Assembly (NCBI GenBank): GCA_017302795.1
Contig: JAFLCB010000001.1
Location: 372,001-436,000 of the forward strand
From: Deltaproteobacteria bacterium
GTDB lineage: Bacteria > Bdellovibrionota > Bdellovibrionia > Bdellovibrionales > JAMPXM01
DNA length: 64,000 nt
Reading direction: 5' to 3'
This document shows positions 16,855 to 25,358 of the stretch, piece after piece. The position numbers and the translations under genes are program-made. How positions within the stretch are numbered: position 1 is the first letter of the stretch; each line of letters begins with the position of its first letter. The notes beneath the pieces are model-generated. The model made no database searches and was not told the DNA's origin. It was given only the letters and a program-made list of their open reading frames with translations.

Positions 16855-19113
16855 CTAGAATTGGCTATCGTCACCAGGAGCATTTTTGATCGTTTGCGCT
16901 CCAACTCCGGCGCCGCCAATTTGCCACGGGCCGTTCAAATGATCGCGAGAAATCAAGCGCACCGAATACCCAACTCGACCGCCAACCGTGCATTTGCCAG
17001 GAATCATCACTCCGGGAACTGCTTCTCCGCCATCTTGGCATTTTCCGAAACGATCGGTGGGAAAAGTAAAAGTCGTCACTCGGTGCGGGGCCCAGCCGTT
17101 CAGCAAATGCTTCCAGCTTCGCACCAGCCAAAACAAGACCGGACGCAGAGTCGGATCGACGCCAGAGTCAGTTACATTTGGTGACATCGCTGCTTCGATT
17201 TGCGTTTCTATATCGGAGGCTCGCATATCGGCGACGTCTTCACGCGCACCGAGATCCCCAACTGGTCTTTGCGATCCGCTTCCATAGCGGGCCGGGTTGT
17301 TTCGTGCGGGCGTTACATAGTTTTCATCGGCAGCGGGATCTATCGAATAGTAAGTAAGATCAAAAAGATCCGGTGCGACGGCCGCCATCTCAACTTTGCG
17401 GAAGTGCTGCAGTGGTGCCGGCATTGCGCCAGCCGCGGCCTGCGCGACGGCATCAAAAGCCAGCGAGTCCCCGGAATTTGGAAACTGTCCAAAGTTGTAA
17501 AACCAATTTAATCGAAGCCGTGGGTCTCCTGGTCCACCGGCAGCAACATTCGGCACTATTGTACGAAAATAGTTTCTCGCCGCTGCTTGCGCCCTGCTGG
17601 ATCTCATTCCCAAGCGGTCACCGGGAAAGCGCGAAAAGTTCGGAATCGTGAATGCGGAGTACTGGTAGCCTCCAGCGCTGGGAACAAGTCGCGGCGACGT
17701 CATCGGGTCCGTGCGATCGGCCATTTGCGACGGATGCGGGTTCATGTCCCCAGCACCGGGCGCCGCTGCTGGTGGAACAGGCGAAACAGAGGTTTGTGCC
17801 GCACGATCCCATCTTTTCCCATACCAGGGGCCAATGCGCCCGCCAAACGGCTGCGCAAAGGCGCGCGCCTCCAAAGTCGAGGGCTGGCCGAAAGGAGCAA
17901 ACGGTTTTCGTGAACGGGTCGTCGCTTTGACACCGACATAGGACATGCACCACGGATTTTTTTCGAAGCCTAAAGAAGAATGAAAGTCATCGTTCCGATT
18001 GGACGGTTCTCCCCTCACCATACTACGCAATGTCGCTTGGGGCGGCGGATCCCAGATATTGATGTTTCCACCTGCCTGGGTGCCGATCAAATCGAATTCC
18101 AATTGAAACTTGATTGAGAAGTTACAAGAGGTGCCCGAAATTCCTAGCAGCGCGAAATACATCCCGGGCCCAGTTAGAATTTCTGGAATCGTGTTTTCCC
18201 CTGGGCGCGATCCGCCGTCGCAACCGCCTAAGGTATGGCTGTTAAGAATCTGAACACTGTTTGGATCAAAGCCCGCCCGATTACTTTCCGTCAGATTTTT
18301 TTCGATCGTGAGCAAAACACCTTGGCGAATTGAGTTTCCATCGCGATCTAGTGGATCTGACGAAACCAAATTTTCTGTGAGTTTCTTTATCGCGCGTTTT
18401 TTATACGAGATCGAATATTTGTAGTTCGTCATTATTGCAGCAACAAATGCCCAGCTCAGTGGCGACGCCTCCGCGCAGCTTAACGTATAATTTCCTTGGC
18501 TCATTCGGGCCTGTGCTAACGCAAAGCCATTATACCCTCCGGTTGCCGGAGTAGACGGGACGTTAGGCGCCGCGATCGATGTAGAAACCCAATTGTAGGG
18601 ATGCCAACAATAGTTTTCATTGGGCGGCAAACCTGGGGTGAGCCTCGCAAATTCCCACCAGTAGGGATTTGCCAAACAGGCCACCGGAACTTCTTCCTGT
18701 GGTGCCGCTCCGCCGGACGAATAACGCTTAACTACCTCTCCCGGATCTGTTCCCGGTGCAGAAACGTGAGGCGGCGGCTGCTGAACACCCGATCCACCGT
18801 TTCGACCGATGGTTCCAAGAACCCAATAGCGCCAGGCGAGAAGTTTGTAGTCTTGGCGTATTTGGTAATTGAGATGAGCGATCTCATTTAAAATTTCAGC
18901 CTGCTTTTGTGCGGCGTAATAGGCGCCAAGATCCACAGAGTTCTGCAAGTTGATTTTGTCGTGGACCAAAAGTCCGATGTTGATAACCATCGCGAAAAAC
19001 ACGAACAAAACTTGAAACACCAGAGCAAGGAAAATGGACATCTGGCCAAGTTCATTCGCACCAAATTTATTCGTTAGGCGGCGTTTAGAGTTCGGCTGGC
19101 CACGGTCGGACAT
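16855..19113 (-). CDS. TadG-like membrane-anchored pilus-assembly-type protein
   Basis: The protein has 752 residues with one N-terminal membrane segment, about residues 25-47 (GQMSIFLALVFQVLFVFFAM), followed by INIGLLVHDKINLQNSVDLG and then AYYAAQKQAEILNEI. This N-terminus, with GQxS before the helix and a long following helix, is the hallmark of TadE/TadG-type proteins of Flp/Tad secretion loci. The large periplasmic part is rich in Pro, Gly, Asn and Trp with scattered Cys, and I recognise no domain in it. No tadA, tadB, tadC or rcpA gene lies nearby. The ATG at 19113 is preferred; an in-frame TTG at 19131 is the alternative, and neither has a strong ribosome-binding site. Palindromic motifs lie on both sides of the gene (16822 and 19188). 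Confidence 0.75.
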   Translation of the reverse strand: MSDRGQPNSKRRLTNKFGANELGQMSIFLALVFQVLFVFFAMVINIGLLVHDKINLQNSVDLGAYYAAQKQAEILNEIAHLNYQIRQDYKLLAWRYWVLGTIGRNGGSGVQQPPPHVSAPGTDPGEVVKRYSSGGAAPQEEVPVACLANPYWWEFARLTPGLPPNENYCWHPYNWVSTSIAAPNVPSTPATGGYNGFALAQARMSQGNYTLSCAEASPLSWAFVAAIMTNYKYSISYKKRAIKKLTENLVSSDPLDRDGNSIRQGVLLTIEKNLTESNRAGFDPNSVQILNSHTLGGCDGGSRPGENTIPEILTGPGMYFALLGISGTSCNFSIKFQLEFDLIGTQAGGNINIWDPPPQATLRSMVRGEPSNRNDDFHSSLGFEKNPWCMSYVGVKATTRSRKPFAPFGQPSTLEARAFAQPFGGRIGPWYGKRWDRAAQTSVSPVPPAAAPGAGDMNPHPSQMADRTDPMTSPRLVPSAGGYQYSAFTIPNFSRFPGDRLGMRSSRAQAAARNYFRTIVPNVAAGGPGDPRLRLNWFYNFGQFPNSGDSLAFDAVAQAAAGAMPAPLQHFRKVEMAAVAPDLFDLTYYSIDPAADENYVTPARNNPARYGSGSQRPVGDLGAREDVADMRASDIETQIEAAMSPNVTDSGVDPTLRPVLFWLVRSWKHLLNGWAPHRVTTFTFPTDRFGKCQDGGEAVPGVMIPGKCTVGGRVGYSVRLISRDHLNGPWQIGGAGVGAQTIKNAPGDDSQF

Positions 19114-19187
19114 TACTGCATGGTATCTCAAAAAGAGTCAGCGTAGAAAATGAGATCGCAAAACTAGATCGGAGGGCTAGAACTGTT

Positions 19188-19202
19188 GTCTCAAGATGAG
19201 GC
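19188..19202. promoter_or_regulatory. Palindromic motif, copy 3 (GTCTCA-AGA-TGAGGC)
   Basis: This copy lies between the divergent TadG-like gene (minus, 75 bp away) and the secreted-protein/permease/nagZ operon (plus, 70 bp away), so it could serve either. Confidence 0.45.
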
Positions 19203-19272
19203 GATTGGTACCATTTCTAGAATCAACTGATGTCTCTCCGAAGACTGACGACCCGACGAAAAAGGTGCTCTC

Positions 19273-20271
19273 ATGGCTGAATCAAATCTTCGCAAACGCC
19301 TAGTACAACCGCTTCTTGTCGCTGCGGCGGTTTTTTTGTGTGTTGTTTTAAGCCCTTTGAAATCTGATGGAGCGACATTATTTGAGGGCTGGTCCAAGGT
19401 CTTGCTGTCCGGTCAGCACGTTGGCTACATCGTTCAGCGCTACGAATTTGACGAGAAGAAAAAAGAATTCCGCGCCATTCACTATATGAAAATGAATGCT
19501 GATGCCGGAGGCCTGACGGACAGCTTGGTGGCCCGCGCAGACGCGACCTTTAAGCCGATCAATTATCAATACACTGGACTAAAGGATGGGAAGCCGATCC
19601 TTATCGACGCTGGCTTTAAGGGCGACAAAATGACGGCTGTCGTGACCGAAGGAAAAGAAAAGAAAACCGTCAACGTGACACTTCCAAAAGGTGCGTTTCT
19701 TTCGACGTTCCTTGGCTACGTGATGCTGCAAGGAAAAGAAGGTCTGAAAAAAGGGATCAAGTACGAATACCAAGGTGTCCTTGAAGAAGCGGCGATCGTT
19801 GCAAAAGGTGAAGCGTACATCGCCGATGAAGAAACCGTTTCTGGTATTGCCGCGTTTCGAATTCTCAACACTGTCAGCGGAAGCAAGTACATTAGCCTGG
19901 CCACTCATAAAGCAGAAGTCCTCGGCACCGTTTCACCAAGTGCCGGCGTGCAAACAGTTTTGGTCAGCACAATGGAAGAAGCGGTGGCGGGTCATGGTTT
20001 AAATTCCGCCGCGGTATCGCAGCTTTTCGGCTCTGTACCGAAAGGAAAAGAAAACGAAGTCTCCAGAAGAAGCATTATGCCCCCTGCGGCGAAGGGCACA
20101 ACGCCGACCAGTCCCAGTGTCACTATTCCTGTAACAGCGGCTTCGCCCACAGTACCGGCTGCGACGACATCAACGCCCTCCACGCCCGCGACAAATACTT
20201 CTGCGCCGATTGGCCCACCAGCGACACCGCCCAACGCAACTCCAACACCGCCACCGACTTCTGGGAAATAA
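19273..20271 (+). CDS. Secreted protein of unknown function, first gene of the permease-nagZ operon
   Basis: No family is assigned with confidence. A signal peptide (QPLLVAAAVFLCVVLSPL) is followed by an all-beta-looking domain (about residues 30-245) beginning FEGWSKVLLSGQHVGYIVQR. The pattern resembles periplasmic proteins that bind or sense ligands, such as DUF3108-like proteins, but this is only a visual likeness. The last 60 residues are a Pro/Thr/Ala-rich, low-complexity tail. The stop codon touches the ATG of the ABC permease gene, so translation is probably coupled and the protein may act with that transporter. AAGGTG lies upstream of the ATG. Confidence 0.7.
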   Translation: MAESNLRKRLVQPLLVAAAVFLCVVLSPLKSDGATLFEGWSKVLLSGQHVGYIVQRYEFDEKKKEFRAIHYMKMNADAGGLTDSLVARADATFKPINYQYTGLKDGKPILIDAGFKGDKMTAVVTEGKEKKTVNVTLPKGAFLSTFLGYVMLQGKEGLKKGIKYEYQGVLEEAAIVAKGEAYIADEETVSGIAAFRILNTVSGSKYISLATHKAEVLGTVSPSAGVQTVLVSTMEEAVAGHGLNSAAVSQLFGSVPKGKENEVSRRSIMPPAAKGTTPTSPSVTIPVTAASPTVPAATTSTPSTPATNTSAPIGPPATPPNATPTPPPTSGK

Positions 20272-21192
20272 ATGTTCAATTATGTGCTAAGACGAATTCT
20301 AGTCGCTCTTCCGGTGCTCTTTGGAGTATCTGCGCTTAGCTTTAGTCTTTTACATTTTGTTCCAGGCGACCCGGTCGACATTATGCTAGGCGATCAGGCA
20401 ACAGCCGCTGACAAAGATGTTTTGCGCCGAGAGCTTGGGCTTGATCGACCGTTTAAAGCACAGCTCACCGGATACTTTACGGGACTCGTGCAGCTAGATC
20501 TCGGCAAATCTCTTCACTCTCGTCGTCCCGTCTGGGACGAGATCGCAGAACGGGTTCCGGCGACCTTTGAACTTACGTTGGTCGCGATGTTGATCGCACT
20601 TGGAATCGGTATTCCATTGGGAGTTCTAGCAGCTGTTTACCGTCACGGCGTTTTTGAAAAGTTCGCGATGCTTTACGGATTGATCGGAATGTCGACGCCT
20701 GGGTTTTGGCTAGGACCGATGCTGATTTTGCTATTTGCCATCAAACTAGATTGGCTGCCGGTCAGTGAACGAGGCGGATTTCAGCACGTGATACTGCCCG
20801 CGTTGACGTTAGCATTAAGCTTGTCTGCGATTTTAACTCAAGTTACGCGCGCCTCGATGATCGAAGTGGTGCGCGAAGACTTTGTAAACGTCGCGCGCGC
20901 AAAAGGCTCGGGCCCCATCAGGCTTTGGTTTAAACACGCATTGGCAAATGCGATGATGCCGATCATCACCATAATCGGTCTTCAATTTGGTGCGCTACTA
21001 ACAGGCACCGTGATCGTCGAAACTATTTTTGATTGGCCCGGAGTCGGGACGCTTCTCTTTCAGTCCATTCAGCAAAGAAACTATCCTCTTGTTCAAGGAT
21101 GCGTTTTGTTTATTGCGTTCACTTATGTCGCGGTAAACTTGCTGACCGACTTGGCTTACGCGGCGGCGAATCCAAAAGTGAGGCTTTCGTGA
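20272..21192 (+). CDS. Peptide-type ABC transporter permease, DppB/OppB family
   Basis: This inner-membrane permease has 306 residues, the usual length. It shows the DppB/OppB N-terminus (FNYVLRRILVALPVLFGVSALSF, split here by its first helix), the extracytoplasmic HFVPGDPVDIMLG segment and the EAA-type cytoplasmic loop (RASMIEVVREDFVNVARAKG). Six membrane spans can be traced. It pairs with the next gene as a heterodimer. The substrate is probably a peptide or a muropeptide, given nagZ downstream; that is an inference from context. No substrate-binding protein or ATPase gene of the system is in this window. Confidence 0.92.
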   Translation: MFNYVLRRILVALPVLFGVSALSFSLLHFVPGDPVDIMLGDQATAADKDVLRRELGLDRPFKAQLTGYFTGLVQLDLGKSLHSRRPVWDEIAERVPATFELTLVAMLIALGIGIPLGVLAAVYRHGVFEKFAMLYGLIGMSTPGFWLGPMLILLFAIKLDWLPVSERGGFQHVILPALTLALSLSAILTQVTRASMIEVVREDFVNVARAKGSGPIRLWFKHALANAMMPIITIIGLQFGALLTGTVIVETIFDWPGVGTLLFQSIQQRNYPLVQGCVLFIAFTYVAVNLLTDLAYAAANPKVRLS

Positions 21193-22007
21193 AAGGTCGC
21201 GGAATTGGTTCGATAAAGTTTTATGTCGGACTAGCCTTGATTTTCTCAATGGCCCTTGGCGCTATTTTTGCCTCAGCGATCGCCGGCCATGATCCAACAG
21301 CTATGGATCTCGCCGCGCGATATTCGCCGCCATCGGCTGATCACTTGTTCGGGCGGGACCAGAACGGAGCCGATGTTTTTGCGCAAGTGCTCTACGGTGC
21401 ACAAATAAGTCTGCAAGTTGCCTTCACTGTCGTCTTCATTAGCGCGATCATCGGCCTTCTCGTTGGCAGTCTTGCCGGCTACCTCGGCGGCTGGGTCGAC
21501 CAACTGGTCATGCGTTTTTTAGATATGTTTTACGCTTTCCCAGGATTTCTTCTCGCACTGTCACTAGTAGCGGTTCTGGGGCCATCGATAAGAAATCTCA
21601 TCTTCGCAATGTGTGTCACAGGATGGACGGGCTATGCGCGACTTGTTCGCGGTGAGATACTCCATTTAAAACAGCGGGAATATGTTGTCGGTGCGGTAGC
21701 CGTAGGTGCAAAGCCGCTGCGCCTTCTCGTCCATCATATTTGGCCAAACCTCTTTGGCATTCTCGTCGTGCAAATGACCTTTGGTATGTCGGGCACCATC
21801 ATCACCGAATCGGGGCTTAGTTTTCTCGGACTAGGTGCGCCACCGACAATCCCCACATGGGGATCACTTTTAAACTCTGGTCGAAGAATATTGACGGAGG
21901 CACCACATGTAAGCCTCTTCCCAGGGGTTGCGATTTTGATTTTGGTACTGGGTTTCAATTTGGTCGGCGACTCTCTTCGAGATTGGCTGAATCCACGAAA
22001 GGCTTAG
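21189..22007 (+). CDS. Peptide-type ABC transporter permease, DppC/OppC family
   Basis: This is the second permease of the pair, 272 residues from the GTG at 21189, which overlaps the previous stop as GTGA. The open frame extends further upstream but that part lies inside the dppB-like gene. The DppC-type features are HDPTAMDLAARYSPPSADH followed by LFGRDQNGADVFAQVLYGA, and the EAA-like loop GEILHLKQREYVVGAVAVGA. A transmembrane segment begins near residue 10. The 9-bp gap to nagZ makes one transcript likely. Together the two permeases could import peptidoglycan fragments or prey-derived peptides. Confidence 0.92.
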   Translation: MKGRGIGSIKFYVGLALIFSMALGAIFASAIAGHDPTAMDLAARYSPPSADHLFGRDQNGADVFAQVLYGAQISLQVAFTVVFISAIIGLLVGSLAGYLGGWVDQLVMRFLDMFYAFPGFLLALSLVAVLGPSIRNLIFAMCVTGWTGYARLVRGEILHLKQREYVVGAVAVGAKPLRLLVHHIWPNLFGILVVQMTFGMSGTIITESGLSFLGLGAPPTIPTWGSLLNSGRRILTEAPHVSLFPGVAILILVLGFNLVGDSLRDWLNPRKA

Positions 22008-22016
22008 GGCTTCACA

Positions 22017-23123
22017 ATGCGACAAAAAATCGGCGCCGCGATGATCGTTGGACTTCAAGGCACCACACTGACACCGGACGAAATTAAATTCCTGGTGAAA
22101 GAAAATATCGGCGGCGTGATTTTGTTTAAAAGGAACTTTGAAAGCCCGAATCAGGTTTTTGATCTCACTAGCGAACTGCGCTCGTTAGCAAAGATGAAAT
22201 CCGATAAGACGCCATTTTTGATTTCGGTCGACCAGGAGGGCGGCCGAGTGGCGCGCTTCCGATCGCCATTTACCGAGTGGCCACCAATGGCAAAAGTCGG
22301 AGCGATCGATTCAGCAACCGTCGCGTTTAAAGTTGCGAATACCATCGCTACCGAGCTTGCAGCTGTTGGCATCAACATGGATTTCGCTCCGTCCGTCGAC
22401 GTTTTAACAAACCCATCCAACACCGTGATCGGCGACCGAAGTCTTTCATCGAACGCAGAAAACGTAGCCAAACTTGGCTCAGCGATGGTGCGCGGCTTTA
22501 TAAAAGCCGGTGTGATTCCAGTGGCTAAACATTTCCCAGGCCACGGCAACACTCTGATCGATAGCCACGAAGAACTTCCGATGGAAACCAAAACGTTGGC
22601 GGACCTAGAAGCCTGTGAGTTAGAACCCTTTCGCCGCGTGATTCGCGCGCGATTGGATTTTTTAATGACCTCGCATATATTGTTTAAAAACATCGATCCC
22701 GATTGGCCCGTCTCGCTTTCAAAAATATTTTTAACAGACATTCTTCGAGGAAATCTGCGGTATCGGGGACTCATCATCAGTGATGATCTCGACATGAAAG
22801 CGCTGACGAAACATCATTCGAAAGGCAAGATCGCAGTTCGTGCGCTGCAGGCCGGAACAAATGTTCTTCTTTATTGCAACGAGCCTGACTCACCACCAAC
22901 CGCCATTGATGCTATAGAAAAAGCGGTCGCTGACGGGGCGCTGCCGGAAAAAACAGTTGCTGACAATGCCGCAGCGGTGGTCGGCCTCAAGCGCGACTTG
23001 AAACTCGAAACCTTTGTGCCGAAGTGGGAAGACTCACAGGCGCTGATTGGCGCAGAGGCACACAAAGCCCTCGCCGAAGCGGTTCGCGCTGGCGCAGTGC
23101 CCGCAAGTCTTCTTGAAGGCTAA
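22017..23123 (+). CDS. nagZ: Beta-N-acetylhexosaminidase NagZ (glycoside hydrolase family 3)
   Basis: NagZ removes N-acetylglucosamine from GlcNAc-anhydroMurNAc-peptides in the cytoplasm during peptidoglycan recycling. The family-3 motif KHFPGHGNT lies near residue 171, followed by DSHEELP. The nucleophile motif ISDDLDM is near 254, and FLISVDQEGGRVARF near 65. There is no signal peptide, consistent with a cytoplasmic enzyme. The length (368) is slightly above the 340 of E. coli. It follows the two peptide-type permeases in an apparent operon, which suggests that imported muropeptides are the substrate. The window also holds AmgK- and MurU-like genes that would use the released sugars. Confidence 0.93.
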   Translation: MRQKIGAAMIVGLQGTTLTPDEIKFLVKENIGGVILFKRNFESPNQVFDLTSELRSLAKMKSDKTPFLISVDQEGGRVARFRSPFTEWPPMAKVGAIDSATVAFKVANTIATELAAVGINMDFAPSVDVLTNPSNTVIGDRSLSSNAENVAKLGSAMVRGFIKAGVIPVAKHFPGHGNTLIDSHEELPMETKTLADLEACELEPFRRVIRARLDFLMTSHILFKNIDPDWPVSLSKIFLTDILRGNLRYRGLIISDDLDMKALTKHHSKGKIAVRALQAGTNVLLYCNEPDSPPTAIDAIEKAVADGALPEKTVADNAAAVVGLKRDLKLETFVPKWEDSQALIGAEAHKALAEAVRAGAVPASLLEG

Positions 23124-23187
23124 CCAATTTTACCCGACTTCCGCCCAGTCCATTGGAATTCTCATCCTCTCTGAATAATGCCGATAA

Positions 23188-24318
23188 GTGAAAATGCAGG
23201 CGGGCATATTTCGGTGGCGTTTATTCGCTGCTGCGGTTTTCGTTATGTCGACAGTTTCTTTTTCGCCAATAGCTGCGTTTGGCGCAGGTGGCTTTGCGCC
23301 TGATGAATGCGCTAAGTGGTACTCTCAACTTTTTCGTTTCAACATTTTCTCTCAATCTCAATCTACCAAAAGTGTAAAAATCAAACTCGGGTCTTACGGG
23401 TCCACCTATGACAACGCATTTTTCGTCGCCGAGGAGTTGGTTCTTTCCGGCGCGAAGCCAGAATCTGTTCAAGTTGTTTTTGCTCAAAGGTTTAAAGGCT
23501 ACGATGCCTACGCATTTGTTCTTCACGACGGACAAGTTTTTGACCCAGGACAAATCAAGAATACACCCGGAAAAACAGTGAAGGTAACCGGTAAACCCGT
23601 CGCCGCATATATGAAAGATCATCCTTCTGATGAATCTGCGATCGCTGTTGAAGTGCCTGCAGAAGCGTTTCTAAAGAACTATCGAAGAATGGGCCCAACC
23701 CACTTCAAAAGTGAAAAGTTCGACGAAACTCTTGATGCAAGTTTAGGAGTTTCGCGGAGGCCGCTTTCGGAATACGAAGGATTTCGGCGATCTTCCGAAG
23801 TGGCAGCAAACACTGAAACTCGAAGCCCCAAAGCACCAAACGTTTTCCAGCGAGCGTTCGACCGAATCGTAATTCCGAATACTTCGAAAGTTTCTGTCTG
23901 TAACCTCGGAGCCGGCCATTGCTATGACACTGCCCAACTCGTAGTTGAAGCTTTAGCAAAAAAGGAAGTAAGCCCAGTCTTTGTTCGCGTTCTGTACATC
24001 AGCGATTTTGAAGGTTTTAACGCGCACGCAGTAGTTGTTCATGATGGTTTAGTTTTCGACGCATTGAAAATGTCCAATCGCTACGGCTTGAAGGACATTT
24101 CCGTGAAAGGCATTCCAATCGCAGAGTACTTTCGCAATTCCCCCAGCGCAGCCACCTCGCGAATTGTCGAATTGAGTGGAGCGGAATATCTTCAGCGCTT
24201 TCCGAATAGTGGACCCAGCCCTCTACTTCGAGAGCTCAGTCCTTCGTCTTTATCCGGGGAGCCAACGGAAAACCGTTCAATTCCACTTGATCAATATATT
24301 CGCGGCTTACCGAAGTGA
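23188..24318 (+). CDS. Secreted tandem-repeat protein, transglutaminase-like fold with one intact and one degenerate copy
   Basis: No named family is recognised. A signal peptide (residues 1-32) is followed by two homologous halves, about 42-165 and 215-340. The second half has Cys245 in GHCYDTAQLVVEAL, His280 in GFNAHAVVVHDG and Asp291 in VFDA. This is the Cys (helix start), His (strand), Asp (strand) order of transglutaminase-like cysteine enzymes. In the first half the same positions are Thr73, Tyr108 and Asp119, with identical spacing (35 and 11), so it has lost Cys and His. Enzyme activity is inferred, not shown. The start is a GTG at 23188 or an ATG at 23194; no ribosome-binding site is seen for either. 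It lies 64 bp after nagZ. Confidence 0.75.
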   Translation: MKMQAGIFRWRLFAAAVFVMSTVSFSPIAAFGAGGFAPDECAKWYSQLFRFNIFSQSQSTKSVKIKLGSYGSTYDNAFFVAEELVLSGAKPESVQVVFAQRFKGYDAYAFVLHDGQVFDPGQIKNTPGKTVKVTGKPVAAYMKDHPSDESAIAVEVPAEAFLKNYRRMGPTHFKSEKFDETLDASLGVSRRPLSEYEGFRRSSEVAANTETRSPKAPNVFQRAFDRIVIPNTSKVSVCNLGAGHCYDTAQLVVEALAKKEVSPVFVRVLYISDFEGFNAHAVVVHDGLVFDALKMSNRYGLKDISVKGIPIAEYFRNSPSAATSRIVELSGAEYLQRFPNSGPSPLLRELSPSSLSGEPTENRSIPLDQYIRGLPK

Positions 24319-24345
24319 GCTTGCCTCTCCGGAATTGCAACGGCT

Positions 24346-25358
24346 TTACAATGGTTTTCGAAACCGACACATCTTCGTCCGACCGATAAGTTTCTCGGCC
24401 ATGAGTAGATTATGAGATCTGCACAATATTCGAAGGTTCGTGACATCATTCCTTCCACCCAAAGCCACCGGAATCACGTGATCCATCTGCGTTTGAAACC
24501 GCGATCCGCAACGATGACCCTCGGGCCTAGATATTCACAGGCATCGCCCGCTCGTCGTCTCACAAAGTTGCGAGTCGACGGCGCAATCGACGCGCGTCTA
24601 GCGCCAAACACCACAGTGGTGTTGCTTTGCGGCGAACCTTTGGACAGTTCACCTAAGGGTTCTATCTTCGAATGAGCAGCTACCCCGACTGATGTTTTTC
24701 CATTCGGCGTGTCGCGCGACTCCTTTTCCATCGATCGAGGTTTCACTTCGCGTCGAAGTGGATCGTTTCGGTCGAGATATTCCCTGGCTAATGCAGCGAC
24801 GATCTCGCCCAACGACGCACCGAAATTAGAATGCGATTTTAGCTCACGCACTCGCTCGAGCAGTGCGAGCTGCTCCTCTGTCATGATAATCTGCGTCGAC
24901 GCAATCTGCGAGCCAGAAAGCTGCACCGATTCTGGAAAATTCTCGGCAACTAGGCGCACAGTTTCGCGCAAAGTTTTGTTTTCTGCTTGCGCGATCATGG
25001 TCGACCGAGTCTCTAGCGACACTCTTTCGCCGGTTCGTTTCTCTTCACTGCGAATAACAGATTGAACTTTCGCAAGTGTCACCAAATTCAATCTTCCGTC
25101 TTCAATTTTTTCTGCCGCTTCCGGCACCGCACGAATCGCGCGCGCCGCCATCATCCGTCGATAGGCCGAAGACTCGCTGTAACCGAGATCCTTCACTAAT
25201 CAGTCAAAGACATTGGCATAGCCGAGTTCGGCATAAAGCCTGCGCGATTCGATTTCGCAAATGTATTCGACGATTTGTCGATCGAGCTTTCGCTCGTCGC
25301 CGCGCAAACAACGCACACCGTTTAGCAGTTCGGAATTAGATAAAGACTTTAGGTTCAT
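24346..25358 (-). pseudogene. HNH endonuclease family gene broken by a nonsense codon and a frameshift
   Basis: The reading frame starts at the ATG at 25358 behind a strong ribosome-binding site (GGCGGAGGAT) and runs MNLKSLSNSELLNGVRCLRG to ...LGYANVFD. It meets an in-frame TGA at 25200-25202 and continues at once in the same frame with LVKDLGYSESSAYRRMMAAR. TGG to TGA (Trp) would explain it. Near 24517-24525 the frame shifts by one base. The other frame then gives RCGSRFQTQMDHVIPVALGG and LRILCRSHN, the HNH nuclease core, and stops at 24346-24348. Both lesions lie before the catalytic motif, so the gene cannot make an intact nuclease. As I remember it, this family occurs in many dispersed copies in Bdellovibrio relatives; I cannot check that here. 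Confidence 0.85.

Noticed and set aside
21033-21188. N-terminal extension of the DppC-like permease
   Set aside because: The extension lies in the dppB-like gene; family length and the GTGA overlap at 21189 fit the shorter start.
23180-23187. GCCGATAA, the sigma-28 (FliA) -10 consensus, just before the 23188 gene
   Set aside because: No TAAA-type -35 element lies 11-16 bases upstream, and one or two copies of any 8-mer are expected by chance in 64 kb on both strands.
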